The notes under the pieces: generated by a model
What the model was told of the DNA's origin: nothing
Seen by the model: the letters and a program-made list of their open reading frames with translations, nothing else
The model's database searches: none
Shown: positions 54,597 to 63,638 of the stretch, piece by piece
How positions within the stretch are numbered: position 1 is the stretch's first letter
Layout: every line of letters starts with the position of its first letter
Position numbers and translations under genes: made by a program
Assembly: GCF_018100985.1 (NCBI RefSeq)
Contig: NZ_JAGJEI010000007.1
Coordinates: 124,001-188,000, forward strand
Length of the DNA: 64,000 nucleotides
Direction: 5' to 3'
Source: Pseudoalteromonas sp. MMG007
Lineage (GTDB): Bacteria > Pseudomonadota > Gammaproteobacteria > Enterobacterales > Alteromonadaceae

Positions 54597-55484
54597 ATGA
54601 TGGATACTATTACGGGTATTAAAACGATTATTGCAGTGGTTGAGACGGGTTCGTTTACAGCTGCAGGCGACAGGCTAGGGCTTTCAAAGGCACTGGTTAG
54701 TAAATACGTGGGTATTGTAGAGCAAGACTTAGGGGTTAGATTATTTAACCGTTCCACACGCAGAATTTCGATCACCGAAGCGGGGCAAAGTTATTACGCA
54801 AGCGTAGTACCAGTGATAGAAAGCTATAGCGAAATGCTCGATAATTTATCAGGGCAGGGCGCTGTGGCTAATGGGAAGCTTAGAGTAAGTGCGCCGGTGT
54901 CGTTTGGTGAGTCTAATCTTGCGCCACTTTTGCCCGAGTTAATGCGCCGCTATCCTAACTTGAGTATTGAGCTAGTGTTATCGGATAAAACGATAGATTT
55001 ACTTGAGGAAGGTGTTGATTTAGCAATTAGAATTGGTAGTGTTTCTGACTCTAATTTAATAGCTCGGCAAATTACCAGCTATCCTCTAATTTTATGTGCA
55101 TCAAATGATTATATTGAACGATTTGGCACCCCAACAAGCGTAATGGAGCTTGAAAAGCATGCTACCGTTATAGACAGCAACTTTAAAATTGGTCGGCATT
55201 GGCCAATAGTATCACCAGATGGAGAGGCCTTAACCGCAAATGTTAGCTCTCGTATTGCAGTTAATAACCCGCGTGCAGTAAAAGAGGTTGTACTAGCGGG
55301 TGGTGGAGTTGGTCTAATTCCTGAAATAGTGGTTCAAGATGATATTGCAGCGGGGAAGCTTGTGCAGGTTATGAGTAACTATCAAACATTTGAGTTTGGT
55401 TTATTTGCTATTTATCCACATAGAAAATTTGTTGCGCAAAAAGTAAAAACGTTTGTTGAGTTTTTATTTGAAAAATTTAGCTAA
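54597..55484 (+). CDS. LysR-family regulator divergent from glutathione S-transferase
   Basis: About 295 residues with an N-terminal winged helix (ETGSFTAAGDRLGLSKALVSKYVGIVEQDLGVRLFNRSTRR) and a substrate-binding domain (LRVSAPVSFGESNLAPLL ... VLAGGGVGLIPEIVV). ATG 54597 and 54600 are both possible. It resembles the large group of LysR regulators that control adjacent oxidoreductase or transferase genes. A perfect hairpin follows, shared with the convergent SulP gene. Confidence 0.92.
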   Translation: MMDTITGIKTIIAVVETGSFTAAGDRLGLSKALVSKYVGIVEQDLGVRLFNRSTRRISITEAGQSYYASVVPVIESYSEMLDNLSGQGAVANGKLRVSAPVSFGESNLAPLLPELMRRYPNLSIELVLSDKTIDLLEEGVDLAIRIGSVSDSNLIARQITSYPLILCASNDYIERFGTPTSVMELEKHATVIDSNFKIGRHWPIVSPDGEALTANVSSRIAVNNPRAVKEVVLAGGGVGLIPEIVVQDDIAAGKLVQVMSNYQTFEFGLFAIYPHRKFVAQKVKTFVEFLFEKFS

Positions 55485-55515
55485 CTGCAGCAAATATACT
55501 ATTTCAAACAAGTTT

Positions 55516-55537
55516 AAAGCCCTTAATTAAGGGCTTT
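55516..55537. terminator. Hairpin shared by two convergent genes
   Basis: Perfect 9-bp stem AAAGCCCTT / AAGGGCTTT around AATT. It overlaps the last codons and the stop of the SulP gene on the minus strand and lies 31 bp after the LysR stop. T-runs are short on both sides. Confidence 0.65.
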
Positions 55538-57142
55538 ATGATCTGCATTGTTACCTGTACTTTCAAGTGCATGCTCCAAGGCTTCTAATCGGGTTTTAAA
55601 CATAACGGTTGCACTGTGATTTGCATTTATACTATTAAGTACGCGCTGCACCGCTTGGTTTGCACCACAAATATATAAACTACGACCAGAGGACCGTGCA
55701 TCTATTGTGACTGTTTCTACCGCCATCGCAGCCGATACATCCATAGTTGGTACGCGTGAAAAATCGAGTATAAGCACTTTAGAACCTGGTTTTACGCTTT
55801 CGCGAACATGGTGTCCTACATCAGCTGCAGCACCAAAACTAAGCGGGCCTCCAAAACTAAAAAGTAAAACTTTGTCTTTAGCTTGTTTAAGCAGAGCATT
55901 TTCGGCTTCGTCTTCTAAATTTTCAGGTAGGTTGTTAAGCTGCTCTAACTGAATTTGTGCAATTTGACGTACAAATGCGAGCGCTGCTAAAACAACACCA
56001 ACGCCTACAGCGGTTATTAAATCTACAAATACGGTTAAGCCTAACACTAATAGCATAAGTGTAAAGTCCCAACGTGGGCCTTTGTGGGCACGTTTTAAGT
56101 AACTCCAGTCGACAATGTCGAGACCTACTTTTACTAATATACCCGCCAAGACTGCATGAGGAATTTGGCTTGCAAGCGGGCTTAAGCCTAAAATAACAGC
56201 TAATAATACCAGTGAGTGGATCATGCCTGAAAGGCGCTCTTTACCACCACTTCTTATATTAACTACAGTACGCATGGTTGCACCTGCACCCGCTATACCG
56301 CCCATTAAGCCTGCTACCGTATTACCAATACCTTGGCCTACTAATTCTTTATTTGGATTATGGCGAGTACGGGTCATATTGTCGGCAACAAGTGAGGTTA
56401 ATAAGCTATCTATAGAGCCTAAAATAGCTAAGATGACTGCAGCTTCGAGCACTAAAAATATGCTTTGTGTATCGTAAGCGGGTAGTTGTAAGCTCGGTAA
56501 GCCAGTAGGGATTTCGCCTAAAACTGGTACGCTAATAAATAAACTAGCTAAAGTACCTATAACTAGAGCAGCTAATGCTCCAGGTATATATTTGCCTAAT
56601 TTTGCAGGCCATTTATAAGCAATAACTAATGTACCAATGCCAAGGGCTAAAGTAGCAAAGTTTATATCAGCAAGCGCTGTTGGTAAGTACGATAAAGCAC
56701 CAATAGTCCCGCCTGGTGGCTCATGACCAAATACTCGACCTAATTGTAAAATAATAATAATGGCGCCAATACCGGTCATAAAGCCTGAAATAACAGGGTA
56801 GGGAACTAAGCGAATATATTGCCCAATGCCTAAAAAGCCAAAGGCAATTTGAATTAAGCCCGCTAAAATAACTGCTGTAAATATTAGCTCTGTATTACCA
56901 GATAAACTAGCAAATAAGCCCGCTAGTACCACCACCATTGGCCCCGTAGGGCCTGAAATTTGTGAAGGCGTACCACCAAAAAGAGCGGCAAAAAAACCAA
57001 CAGCCATAGCACCGTATAAACCAGCCATAGGGCCAAGGCCTGAGGCAACACCTAATGCTAGAGCCAAAGGGAGTGCGACAACGCCCGCAGTTATACCGCC
57101 GGTTATGTCGCCTCGTATATTAGAGAGCATTCCCTGCATCAT
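55523..57142 (-). CDS. SulP-family anion transporter (probable bicarbonate) with STAS domain
   Basis: 539 residues. N-terminal membrane domain of about 12-14 helices with SulP motifs (ITAGVVALPLALALGVASGLGPMAGLYGA, GPTGPMVVVLAGL, NKELVGQGIGNTVAGLMGG) and a C-terminal STAS domain (about 420-525; LILDFSRVPTMDVSAAMAVETV). Its ATG overlaps the stop of a beta-carbonic anhydrase gene (ATGA). That pairing strongly suggests sodium-dependent bicarbonate uptake, as in BicA or the Vibrio/Pseudomonas SulP-CA pairs. Confidence 0.9.
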   Translation of the reverse strand: MMQGMLSNIRGDITGGITAGVVALPLALALGVASGLGPMAGLYGAMAVGFFAALFGGTPSQISGPTGPMVVVLAGLFASLSGNTELIFTAVILAGLIQIAFGFLGIGQYIRLVPYPVISGFMTGIGAIIIILQLGRVFGHEPPGGTIGALSYLPTALADINFATLALGIGTLVIAYKWPAKLGKYIPGALAALVIGTLASLFISVPVLGEIPTGLPSLQLPAYDTQSIFLVLEAAVILAILGSIDSLLTSLVADNMTRTRHNPNKELVGQGIGNTVAGLMGGIAGAGATMRTVVNIRSGGKERLSGMIHSLVLLAVILGLSPLASQIPHAVLAGILVKVGLDIVDWSYLKRAHKGPRWDFTLMLLVLGLTVFVDLITAVGVGVVLAALAFVRQIAQIQLEQLNNLPENLEDEAENALLKQAKDKVLLFSFGGPLSFGAAADVGHHVRESVKPGSKVLILDFSRVPTMDVSAAMAVETVTIDARSSGRSLYICGANQAVQRVLNSINANHSATVMFKTRLEALEHALESTGNNADHKALN

Positions 57143-57795
57143 TTTGCTTCTTTGGCTATGGTTGCTTCGTAGGTGTCTTTTACGGGTTTAAATTCTCTTG
57201 TTGCTTCGTCGTAGGCTTTAATTTCAGCCGATTCAAAATCGTATACCCAACCGTGTAGCTCAATTTGCCCAGTTGCCATTTTAGCGGCCACTGCAGGGTG
57301 AGTTTTAATATGCTGTAATTGTTGAATAACGTTTTCTTCTGTTACTAGACCTAGGTGATCTTCGTTAGAGAGTGAAGTACATCCACATTTTTCTTTTACA
57401 ACTTCTGTTGCAACTCGGCTGTGGCCTAACCATTCTTTTACGTGGGGCAAACTTGCTAGGCCTTCAGTGTTTATTGCCCCTTTCATTGCACCACAATCAG
57501 AGTGACCACAAATAATAATGTGGGTTACCCCAAGCGCCGCTACTGCAAACTCAATTGAAGCAGTCATACCGCCTGTTTGATTACTATGAGGAGGGACTAT
57601 GTTACCCGCATTACGGCAAATAAATAATTCACCAGGCTCAGTTTGGGTTACTAAGTTAGGATCAATACGAGAGTCAGCACAGGTAATAAACAACACTTCT
57701 GGGTTTTGGCCGTTTGCTAGCTTTTGAAAAGCTTCTTTTTTAGCTGGGAAAACGTCTTTCTGAAATTTAGCCACGCCCGAAATAATATGTTCCAT
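57139..57795 (-). CDS. can: Beta-class carbonic anhydrase
   Basis: 218-residue zinc enzyme interconverting CO2 and bicarbonate. Zinc ligands Cys39, His98 and Cys101 and the Asp41-Arg43 dyad lie in ITCADSRIDP and IICGHSDCGAMKG. AGGAG lies 7 bp before the ATG. It is first in a two-gene unit with the SulP transporter, which it overlaps by 4 bp, and divergent from a LysR gene. Confidence 0.95.
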   Translation of the reverse strand: MEHIISGVAKFQKDVFPAKKEAFQKLANGQNPEVLFITCADSRIDPNLVTQTEPGELFICRNAGNIVPPHSNQTGGMTASIEFAVAALGVTHIIICGHSDCGAMKGAINTEGLASLPHVKEWLGHSRVATEVVKEKCGCTSLSNEDHLGLVTEENVIQQLQHIKTHPAVAAKMATGQIELHGWVYDFESAEIKAYDEATREFKPVKDTYEATIAKEAK

Positions 57796-57884
57796 GAACA
57801 GCTCCTATTTTGTGTAATTTAATATTGTGATTTTTTGCATAGTTATTCTTGCCTGATAAATTTATAGTAGTACAGGCATGTTCG

Positions 57885-57903
57885 TGATAGCTTTGTGCTA
57901 TCA
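57885..57903. promoter_or_regulatory. LysR-type operator between carbonic anhydrase and its LysR gene
   Basis: TGATAGC-N5-GCTATCA is a perfect palindrome with an internal T-N11-A (57888 and 57900), 24 bp upstream of the LysR start. A wider inverted repeat TGCCTG ... CAGGCA lies at about 57850-57879 between it and the anhydrase gene. Confidence 0.7.
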
Positions 57904-57927
57904 GCTTAGGTTTTAGGTAGATAAAAA

Positions 57928-58872
57928 ATGAATCAAGGTTCGCAAAAGTCTCCTTCTATTTCTCAAATAAAATACTTTGTTAAAGTAGCTAAAACACTAA
58001 GTTTTAGGCGTGCAGCTCAAGCGTTAAAAATCAGCCAACCTACGTTAACTAACCAAATAGCAGCGCTTGAAAAATTGCTTAATTTGCAGCTGTTTGAACG
58101 CTCAAGAAGTGGTACTGTTTTAACACCTCAAGGGCGGGCGTTACTCTCTCAGGCTGATGTTTTGCTCCAGGCAAGTATGCGTTTTGACGAATTAGCCAGA
58201 GACTTAAATGATGACTCACAAACTACCTATCGTTTGGGTGTAACAACCTCAGTAGGACCTTACTTACTTCCGCATATATTGCCAAAGCTACATAAAAAAT
58301 ATGCGCAGCTAAAATTTTATGTCCGTGAAGACACCTCAACAAATTTACTACAAGGACTCTATAATGGCGAATATGATTTAATTCTTACAGAACAAGTACA
58401 AAAATCCACCCAACTAGTAGAAATACCTTTGTTTATAGAGCCCATAAAATTTGTAATGGCAAGTGATCATAGATTAGCAGGAAAACACATTATTGACCCC
58501 GCTGACATTAAAGGTGAAGTTGTATTAACACTAGAAGGTGCTCATCATTTTCACGATCAGGTGCAAGGGCTATGTCACAAAGTTGGAGCTGTATTACATC
58601 GTGATTACGAAGGTACGAGTTTAGATACGCTTCGTCAAATGGTTGTAATGGGGATGGGCTCTACATTTTTACCGGGTTTATATATTCATTCAGAAATACA
58701 TCGGCCAAATGAGCTACAAGTTTGTGAGCTAAAAGACATGGGCATAGTGAGGCAGCATAATCTTATGTGGCGAAATACGTCGTCTAGCCGTGTGTTTTTT
58801 AGAGAGTTAACTCAGTATATACGTTTAATTATAAAAACTAAATTAAGCGATGTTGTTAGTGTAATTGACTAA
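57928..58872 (+). CDS. LysR-family regulator of the carbonic anhydrase/SulP unit
   Basis: 314 residues. N-terminal winged helix (KTLSFRRAAQALKISQPTLTNQIAALEKLLNLQLFERSRSG) and a substrate-binding domain (YRLGVTTSVGPYLLPHILPKLH ... MGMGSTFLPGLYI) of the OxyR type: LCHKVGAVLHRDYEGTSLDTLRQMV contains a cysteine in a place comparable to OxyR/CynR-like regulators. It is divergent from the anhydrase gene with a perfect palindrome between. CO2- or redox-linked control is inferred. Confidence 0.9.
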   Translation: MNQGSQKSPSISQIKYFVKVAKTLSFRRAAQALKISQPTLTNQIAALEKLLNLQLFERSRSGTVLTPQGRALLSQADVLLQASMRFDELARDLNDDSQTTYRLGVTTSVGPYLLPHILPKLHKKYAQLKFYVREDTSTNLLQGLYNGEYDLILTEQVQKSTQLVEIPLFIEPIKFVMASDHRLAGKHIIDPADIKGEVVLTLEGAHHFHDQVQGLCHKVGAVLHRDYEGTSLDTLRQMVVMGMGSTFLPGLYIHSEIHRPNELQVCELKDMGIVRQHNLMWRNTSSSRVFFRELTQYIRLIIKTKLSDVVSVID

Positions 58873-58905
58873 TAATGTAGCTTAATGAGTAAGTTACATT
58901 ATTAT

Positions 58906-58930
58906 AAAGCCTAAAGCCTAAAGCCTAAAG
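58906..58930. repeat. Tandem AAAGCCT heptamers
   Basis: Three exact copies of AAAGCCT (58906-58926) plus AAAG. The last copy forms the left arm of the terminator that follows, so copies probably arose by slippage in a hairpin-forming site. Confidence 0.85.
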
Positions 58931-58949
58931 CATACTTACTTTAGGCTTT
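58920..58949. terminator. Terminator between LysR and universal stress protein genes
   Basis: 11-bp stem AAAGCCTAAAG / CTTTAGGCTTT with an 8-base loop. It serves two convergent genes; the tandem heptamers allow alternative, slipped pairings. Confidence 0.75.
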
Positions 58950-58972
58950 AATAAAGCTTTATGGTTTAAGAA

Positions 58973-59824
58973 TTATTTAAGCACTACCACGGGAACCGCA
59001 GCGTTTTCGAGCATTTTAATGGTGTTGCTACCAACAAAAAACTGCCTTAATTTTGAATGTGCAAATGCACCCATTACGATTAAATCAACGTTGTTTTGCT
59101 CTCGGTACTGCAAAAGTGAATTAGAAATATCTCCCTCTAAAAAAGTAGCAGTTACATCAAAGCCTTTAGTTTTAAGCATGTGTTGTGCGTTTTTAAACTT
59201 TTCTTTGAGGTCGGGCTGATTATTTTTAATACTCACTAAGTGGCAATGTAAACCTTGCAGTAAACCACCATCAATAACCTGTTTAAGTGCTTTATCGGCA
59301 GTATCACGGCCATCATATGCAACCATGAACGATTTTGGTGTATTAAATTCATCGGGCAATATCAAAATAGGTGCTGTTGAGTTGCGTATTAGTGTTTCGA
59401 TATGTGAGCCCAATGTACTCATACTTTGGCTATGATCCATACCGCATCGACCAATAACAATTAAACGCGTATCTGCTTTGTAATCAATAATTGCATCGTA
59501 TATATCGCCATGTCGCTTAACTAATTCAACATGGTTTACACCCGCATTTTTGACTTGCTCGCTTAACGAATTGAGTAACTCATCCGCTAATTTTAATGAG
59601 ATTTTTGCTCGTTGCTCGTCAAGTTGAGTCATTTCATCAAGCAATAGTGATTGCGCGCCAAAGCCAATAGCGCCTGTGTAGTCACCCGCTTTTTGCTCGC
59701 GGTGTTTTTCAAGCGTATGAACAAGGCTAATTGGTTTGTTAAGTTTTTTTGACGCCCAAATAGCGGCATCAGTCACTGCATGTGCAATTGCTGAGCCATC
59801 TACACAAGTGATAATTTTATTCAT
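58973..59824 (-). CDS. Tandem-domain universal stress protein (UspA family)
   Basis: 283 residues from ATG 59824 (MNKIITCVDGSAIA), preceded by GGAGAATGC. Two UspA domains (about 1-145 and 155-283), each with an ATP-loop-like motif: VIGRCGMDHSQSMSTLGS in the first and VMGAFAHSKLRQFFVGSN in the second. It lies 10 bp downstream of a SulP transporter gene. SulP-Usp pairs are common; regulation of the transporter is possible but unproven. Confidence 0.92.
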   Translation of the reverse strand: MNKIITCVDGSAIAHAVTDAAIWASKKLNKPISLVHTLEKHREQKAGDYTGAIGFGAQSLLLDEMTQLDEQRAKISLKLADELLNSLSEQVKNAGVNHVELVKRHGDIYDAIIDYKADTRLIVIGRCGMDHSQSMSTLGSHIETLIRNSTAPILILPDEFNTPKSFMVAYDGRDTADKALKQVIDGGLLQGLHCHLVSIKNNQPDLKEKFKNAQHMLKTKGFDVTATFLEGDISNSLLQYREQNNVDLIVMGAFAHSKLRQFFVGSNTIKMLENAAVPVVVLK

Positions 59825-59834
59825 TGCATTCTCC

Positions 59835-61325
59835 TTAATGTCCGCCAAGTAGCTTTTCGACTTCTTTAGGGTCGTTGTGTACGCCAAATTTATCGACAAC
59901 GGTTTCGGTGGCGCTGTTCATACCTACAATATTTACCGTTGCACCTTCACGTCTAAATTTAATCACAACTTTATCAAGTGACGATACCCCGGTTATATCC
60001 CAAAAATGGGCATGGGTTAAATCTATAACAATATTTGATACTGCATTTTTAAAATCAAACGATGCAATAAATTGCTCCGCAGAGGCAAAAAACACCTGGC
60101 CAGCAACTTCATAAGTGACTTGGTTATTTGCTTCATCGTGCTTAGCAGTTACAGCCATAAAGCGGCCAATTTTGTTGGCAAAAAACAACGTAGCTAATAA
60201 AACACCTACCAATACACCCATTGCTAAGTTATGCGTTGCTACGACCACAATAACGGTTGAAATCATCACTACATTTGACGATAGCGGGTTCTTTTTTAGC
60301 TCTTTAATAGATGTCCAGGAAAACGTGCCAATTGAAACCATAATCATTACTGCAACAAGCGCTGCCATAGGGATTAATCGTAGCCACTCATCTAAAAACA
60401 CCACCATAACAATTAAAAATGAGCCTGCAATAAAGGTAGAAAGTCTGCCACGGCCACCCGATTTAACGTTAATAATTGACTGTCCAATCATGGCGCAACC
60501 CGCCATACCGCCAAATAAACCCGCGCCAATATTGGCTATACCTTGACCTTTACACTCTTTATTACGATCGCTTGTGGTATCGGTTAAGTCGTCAACAATA
60601 GTTGCAGTCATCATCGACTCAAGTAAACCGACAACGGCTAAGCCTATAGAGTAAGGTAAAACAATTTTTAAAGTTTCAAGTGTGAGCGGCACGTCGGGCC
60701 ATAAAAATATAGGCAGAGTGTCTGGTAGTTCGCCCATATCGCCCACAGTTCTTATATCAAGGCCTAAATAAATACACAAAAGTGTTATTACAACAATACA
60801 CACAAGTGGGGAAGGGATAATCTTGCCAATGGTTGGTATATACGGGAACAAGTAAATAATACCCAAACCCGCTGCGGTCATGGCGTAAACATGCCACGTC
60901 ACATTGGTCAGCTCGGGTAACTGCGCCATAAATATTAAAATCGCCAGTGCATTTACAAACCCCGTAACAACAGATCGCGATACAAACCGCATTAACTCAC
61001 CGAGCTTTAAAAATCCAGCAAATATTTGCAGCACGCCGGTAAGTAAGGTAGCAACCAGTAAGTATTCCAAACCATAATCTTTAACCAGCGTAACCATCAA
61101 CAGTGCCATTGCACCGGTAGCTGCTGATATCATACCTGGACGCCCGCCTACAAAGGCAATAATAACCGCAATACAAAAAGAGGCGTATAAGCCTACTTTT
61201 GGATCAACACCGGCAATAATAGAAAAAGCAATCGCTTCAGGTATTAGGGCAAGCGCCACAACAATACCAGCAAGCACATCGCCACGAACATTAGAGAGCC
61301 AATCTCTTTTTACGTGATCAAACAT
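59835..61325 (-). CDS. Second SulP-family anion transporter with STAS domain
   Basis: 496 residues. Membrane part with [47 protein letters not shown], and [29 protein letters not shown], followed by a short STAS domain (about 400-490; [24 protein letters not shown]). It differs clearly from the first SulP protein in the window. Sulfate or bicarbonate could be the substrate. It starts a unit with the universal stress protein gene. Confidence 0.92.
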   Translation of the reverse strand: MFDHVKRDWLSNVRGDVLAGIVVALALIPEAIAFSIIAGVDPKVGLYASFCIAVIIAFVGGRPGMISAATGAMALLMVTLVKDYGLEYLLVATLLTGVLQIFAGFLKLGELMRFVSRSVVTGFVNALAILIFMAQLPELTNVTWHVYAMTAAGLGIIYLFPYIPTIGKIIPSPLVCIVVITLLCIYLGLDIRTVGDMGELPDTLPIFLWPDVPLTLETLKIVLPYSIGLAVVGLLESMMTATIVDDLTDTTSDRNKECKGQGIANIGAGLFGGMAGCAMIGQSIINVKSGGRGRLSTFIAGSFLIVMVVFLDEWLRLIPMAALVAVMIMVSIGTFSWTSIKELKKNPLSSNVVMISTVIVVVATHNLAMGVLVGVLLATLFFANKIGRFMAVTAKHDEANNQVTYEVAGQVFFASAEQFIASFDFKNAVSNIVIDLTHAHFWDITGVSSLDKVVIKFRREGATVNIVGMNSATETVVDKFGVHNDPKEVEKLLGGH

Positions 61326-61889
61326 GTAAATAACCTAATTAGTTAGTTTCCCAAAGTATAGGGGAGTATTTTATTTAAATAACAGTGATTCTCGCGCAGA
61401 CGGCGATTAAGGTTGCACGTAATGTGCTGATTAAAAAGGGGAGTGGTTGCCTAGGGCGGCGTAAGTTTCAAGAAAAGGCTCCTTTTTGATTTATTTACTT
61501 AACATATAAAAATAACATAACCAAAAATTTGTTTCTAGATAATAGTAAAGCTGGAAAGTCCAAACTTATTTGTTTAGCAGAATACATTTTATGCCTTAGA
61601 AGTATACTCTACAATTGAAGAATCTAACTGTAGTTTGCTTGTTCATTATACAAAAGTTAGATGAAACTTTAACATTTAAAGTACTTGTTTTTCGCACTAA
61701 TTTAGTGCGTTTTAACGTTGTTATGATTGTTTTCGGGGCGTTATTTTATTTTAAAAAATGTTCTAAACCTATATCATTGACAAGATGTAACCAGTCGCTA
61801 TTATACACTCCCAAAAAAATTCAAATTACTTCTATTTTAAGTGAAAATAAAACATGTTTGATATTAATAATGGAATTAAATAAGTGAAA
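61326..61889. other. Non-coding region upstream of the pilin operon
   Basis: 564 bp, AT-rich, with no convincing gene. The clearest structure is a perfect palindrome at 61693-61709. A run of open codons from 61615 has a TTG start, no ribosome site and no pattern of a real protein. The pilin operon promoter must lie here, but no confident -35/-10 or -24/-12 pair was found. Confidence 0.5.
61693..61709. promoter_or_regulatory. Palindrome CGCACTAA-T-TTAGTGCG upstream of pilins
   Basis: Exact 8-1-8 inverted repeat, followed by TTTT on the plus strand. The inner GCAC-N7-GTGC has the NtrC-like spacing also seen upstream of nirB. It could be an activator site or a short terminator-like hairpin; distance to the first pilin gene is about 180 bp. 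Confidence 0.45.
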
Positions 61890-62282
61890 ATGGAGCAGTT
61901 AAGGAATCTTTACGGTTTTACCCTTATCGAATTAATGTTAGTAATTGCAATTTCCGGTATTTTATATTCTGTTGCACTCCCAAGTTACACCAGTTACATA
62001 CAGAAGAGCCGAAGAGCCGATGTTCAACAGGCTTTACTACAGCAAACAGCTATTCTTGAAAGACAATACACACGTGTTGGTGGATACCCTGCTACTTACA
62101 CTTTCCCTGACTCGGATTATTATTCATTTACCTATACAACTGATGCAACTGCAGGCATGTCTAACGGAGCAGAGTTTACAATTGAAGCTGCGCCTAAAAG
62201 TGCACAAAGCAGTGATGAGTGTGGCAAGTTGTCTGTAAACCAAAGCGGTATTAAGTCAGCGGATAAATCGCAATGTTGGTAA
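61890..62282 (+). CDS. pilE: Type IV pilin-like protein PilE
   Basis: 130 residues from ATG 61890 (GTG 61884 also possible). Leader of nine residues, then the prepilin peptidase site G-FTLIELM with Glu5 and a hydrophobic helix (LVIAISGILYSVALPSYTSYIQKSRRADVQQAL). Two cysteines near the C-terminus (DECGKLS ... SQCW) would close the D-loop. It begins the minor pilin operon, whereas in many gammaproteobacteria pilE comes last. It overlaps fimT by 10 bp. Confidence 0.9.
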   Translation: MEQLRNLYGFTLIELMLVIAISGILYSVALPSYTSYIQKSRRADVQQALLQQTAILERQYTRVGGYPATYTFPDSDYYSFTYTTDATAGMSNGAEFTIEAAPKSAQSSDECGKLSVNQSGIKSADKSQCW

Positions 62283-62725
62283 AAAAAAACATCGGTTTTA
62301 CTTTACTCGAAGTTTTAATCACTATGACTATTATCGCTATTCTGTCTGCTGTTGCGGCTCCTTCGTTTATTACTTTTATAAAGCGAGATAGGTTAGTAAC
62401 AAACTCTAACCAATTACACAGTGTTTTTAAATTTGCGCGAAGTGAAGCTATTAAAAGAGATAAAAGTGTCTCTCTAAAGGCCTCGAATAAACAATGGATA
62501 GTACAAACAACAATTAATTCAATACAAACCACGTTAAATGTTTTTGAAATTACGCATAACAGTATATCTATAGATTTAAAGGATATTAATATTTTCAGTA
62601 CGGGTGAATTAGGCTATATGTCCCAGATTTTAGTGAGTGATAATGACAGTTCGACTGCTGACCTCACTTTATGTATTTTACAAAGTGGGCAAAGTTGGTT
62701 AGTTGAGGCCCCAGAGACATGTTAA
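62273..62725 (+). CDS. fimT: Minor pseudopilin FimT (GspH/FimT family)
   Basis: 150 residues. Leader MLVKKNIG, cleavage before FTLLEVLITMTIIAIL, then the GspH/FimT pattern SFITFIKRDRLVTNSNQL ... FKFARSEAIKRDKSV. Two cysteines lie near the C-terminus. It overlaps pilE by 10 bp and pilV by 7 bp, so it is translationally coupled to both. FimT homologues can bind DNA during uptake. Confidence 0.92.
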   Translation: MLVKKNIGFTLLEVLITMTIIAILSAVAAPSFITFIKRDRLVTNSNQLHSVFKFARSEAIKRDKSVSLKASNKQWIVQTTINSIQTTLNVFEITHNSISIDLKDINIFSTGELGYMSQILVSDNDSSTADLTLCILQSGQSWLVEAPETC

Positions 62726-63129
62726 AAAATGACAGCAAAGGCTTTTCTCTTCTAGAAGTTATGATTGCTTTAATTGTTGCGACGGTTGCCTTATTAGGGC
62801 TTGCCTCAGGACAACTAAAGTCATTGCAATATATTACAAACAGCTTTAATTATACGGTGTCAATAATTGAGGCTAATAATGTTATAGAGCGTATTTGGCC
62901 TCATTTATGCGAGCTACAACAAACAAACCCAAGTTTGTATAATGATACTGATTTTAGAAATTATTTATCCCCACAAATTGATGCATATACACTCACTCTA
63001 CCTGCTAACTTCTCAAATGATTTACAAGTTGAAGTAACTTGGCAAGATAAGCGTTTGACTGACAATTTAGAAAATCGCGTTGTAATTATAGGGACTTTTC
63101 CAACATTACCTGATGGTTGCACGTCATGA
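62719..63129 (+). CDS. pilV: Minor pilin PilV
   Basis: 136 residues. Leader MLKNDSKG, then FSLLEVMIALIVATVALLGLASGQL, the PilV pattern, and NNVIERIWPHL downstream. It is a component of the tip complex of type IV pili. It overlaps fimT by 7 bp and pilW by 4 bp. Confidence 0.92.
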   Translation: MLKNDSKGFSLLEVMIALIVATVALLGLASGQLKSLQYITNSFNYTVSIIEANNVIERIWPHLCELQQTNPSLYNDTDFRNYLSPQIDAYTLTLPANFSNDLQVEVTWQDKRLTDNLENRVVIIGTFPTLPDGCTS

Positions 63130-63638
63130 GAGGTTTAATAAATAAACATAAAGGTTTTACTCTAATTGAGCTTATGGTTGCACTTGCTTCAGGTATGCTT
63201 CTATTAGGTGGTGTAAGTCTGGCTTACTCTTCAATTAATAGCAGTACCAGCACTGCAAAAAATTTAGAAAATGCATTAGATGTAATCCGATTTACCAGTA
63301 AAGTATTTACACGAAGTCTGAAACAAACCAACTCAGTGCCTATTTACACAAATAATATTCTAAGTGTTGCTCAAGAGGCGGGTGCATATGCATGTACTGG
63401 TTTAACTGTTAGTGCGCCATTTACCGAGAAATATAGCCTTGAAGGCGATTCATTATTTTGTGATATAGGTAACGGCAAAGTAAAAATATTAAAAGGTGTA
63501 AATGCAATTAGCTACGTAATTGATAACAACGTTGTGAGTGTGCATGTGGAACCTACAAGCCTTCCAAGCCAATTCAATAATAGCTTAGTTATTGATATAT
63601 CTTTGTCGCAAATGGTAATGAATATGGCATTTCAATAA
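63126..63638 (+). CDS. pilW: Minor pilin PilW
   Basis: 170 residues from ATG 63126 (MRGLINKHKG-FTLIELMVALASGMLLL). Glu5 is present. FTRSLKQTN and AYACTGL match PilW features, although the protein is shorter than many PilW (which exceed 200 residues). It overlaps pilV by 4 bp (ATGA) and ends directly before pilX. Confidence 0.88.
   Translation: MRGLINKHKGFTLIELMVALASGMLLLGGVSLAYSSINSSTSTAKNLENALDVIRFTSKVFTRSLKQTNSVPIYTNNILSVAQEAGAYACTGLTVSAPFTEKYSLEGDSLFCDIGNGKVKILKGVNAISYVIDNNVVSVHVEPTSLPSQFNNSLVIDISLSQMVMNMAFQ

Noticed and set aside
60115..60546. 143-codon open frame opposite the second SulP gene
   Set aside because: It lies fully within a well-supported transporter gene and has a repetitive Thr/Ile/Pro composition.
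61615..61887. 90-codon open frame upstream of pilE
   Set aside because: TTG start without ribosome site, no domain or conserved pattern, and it runs through the palindrome and promoter region of the pilin operon.
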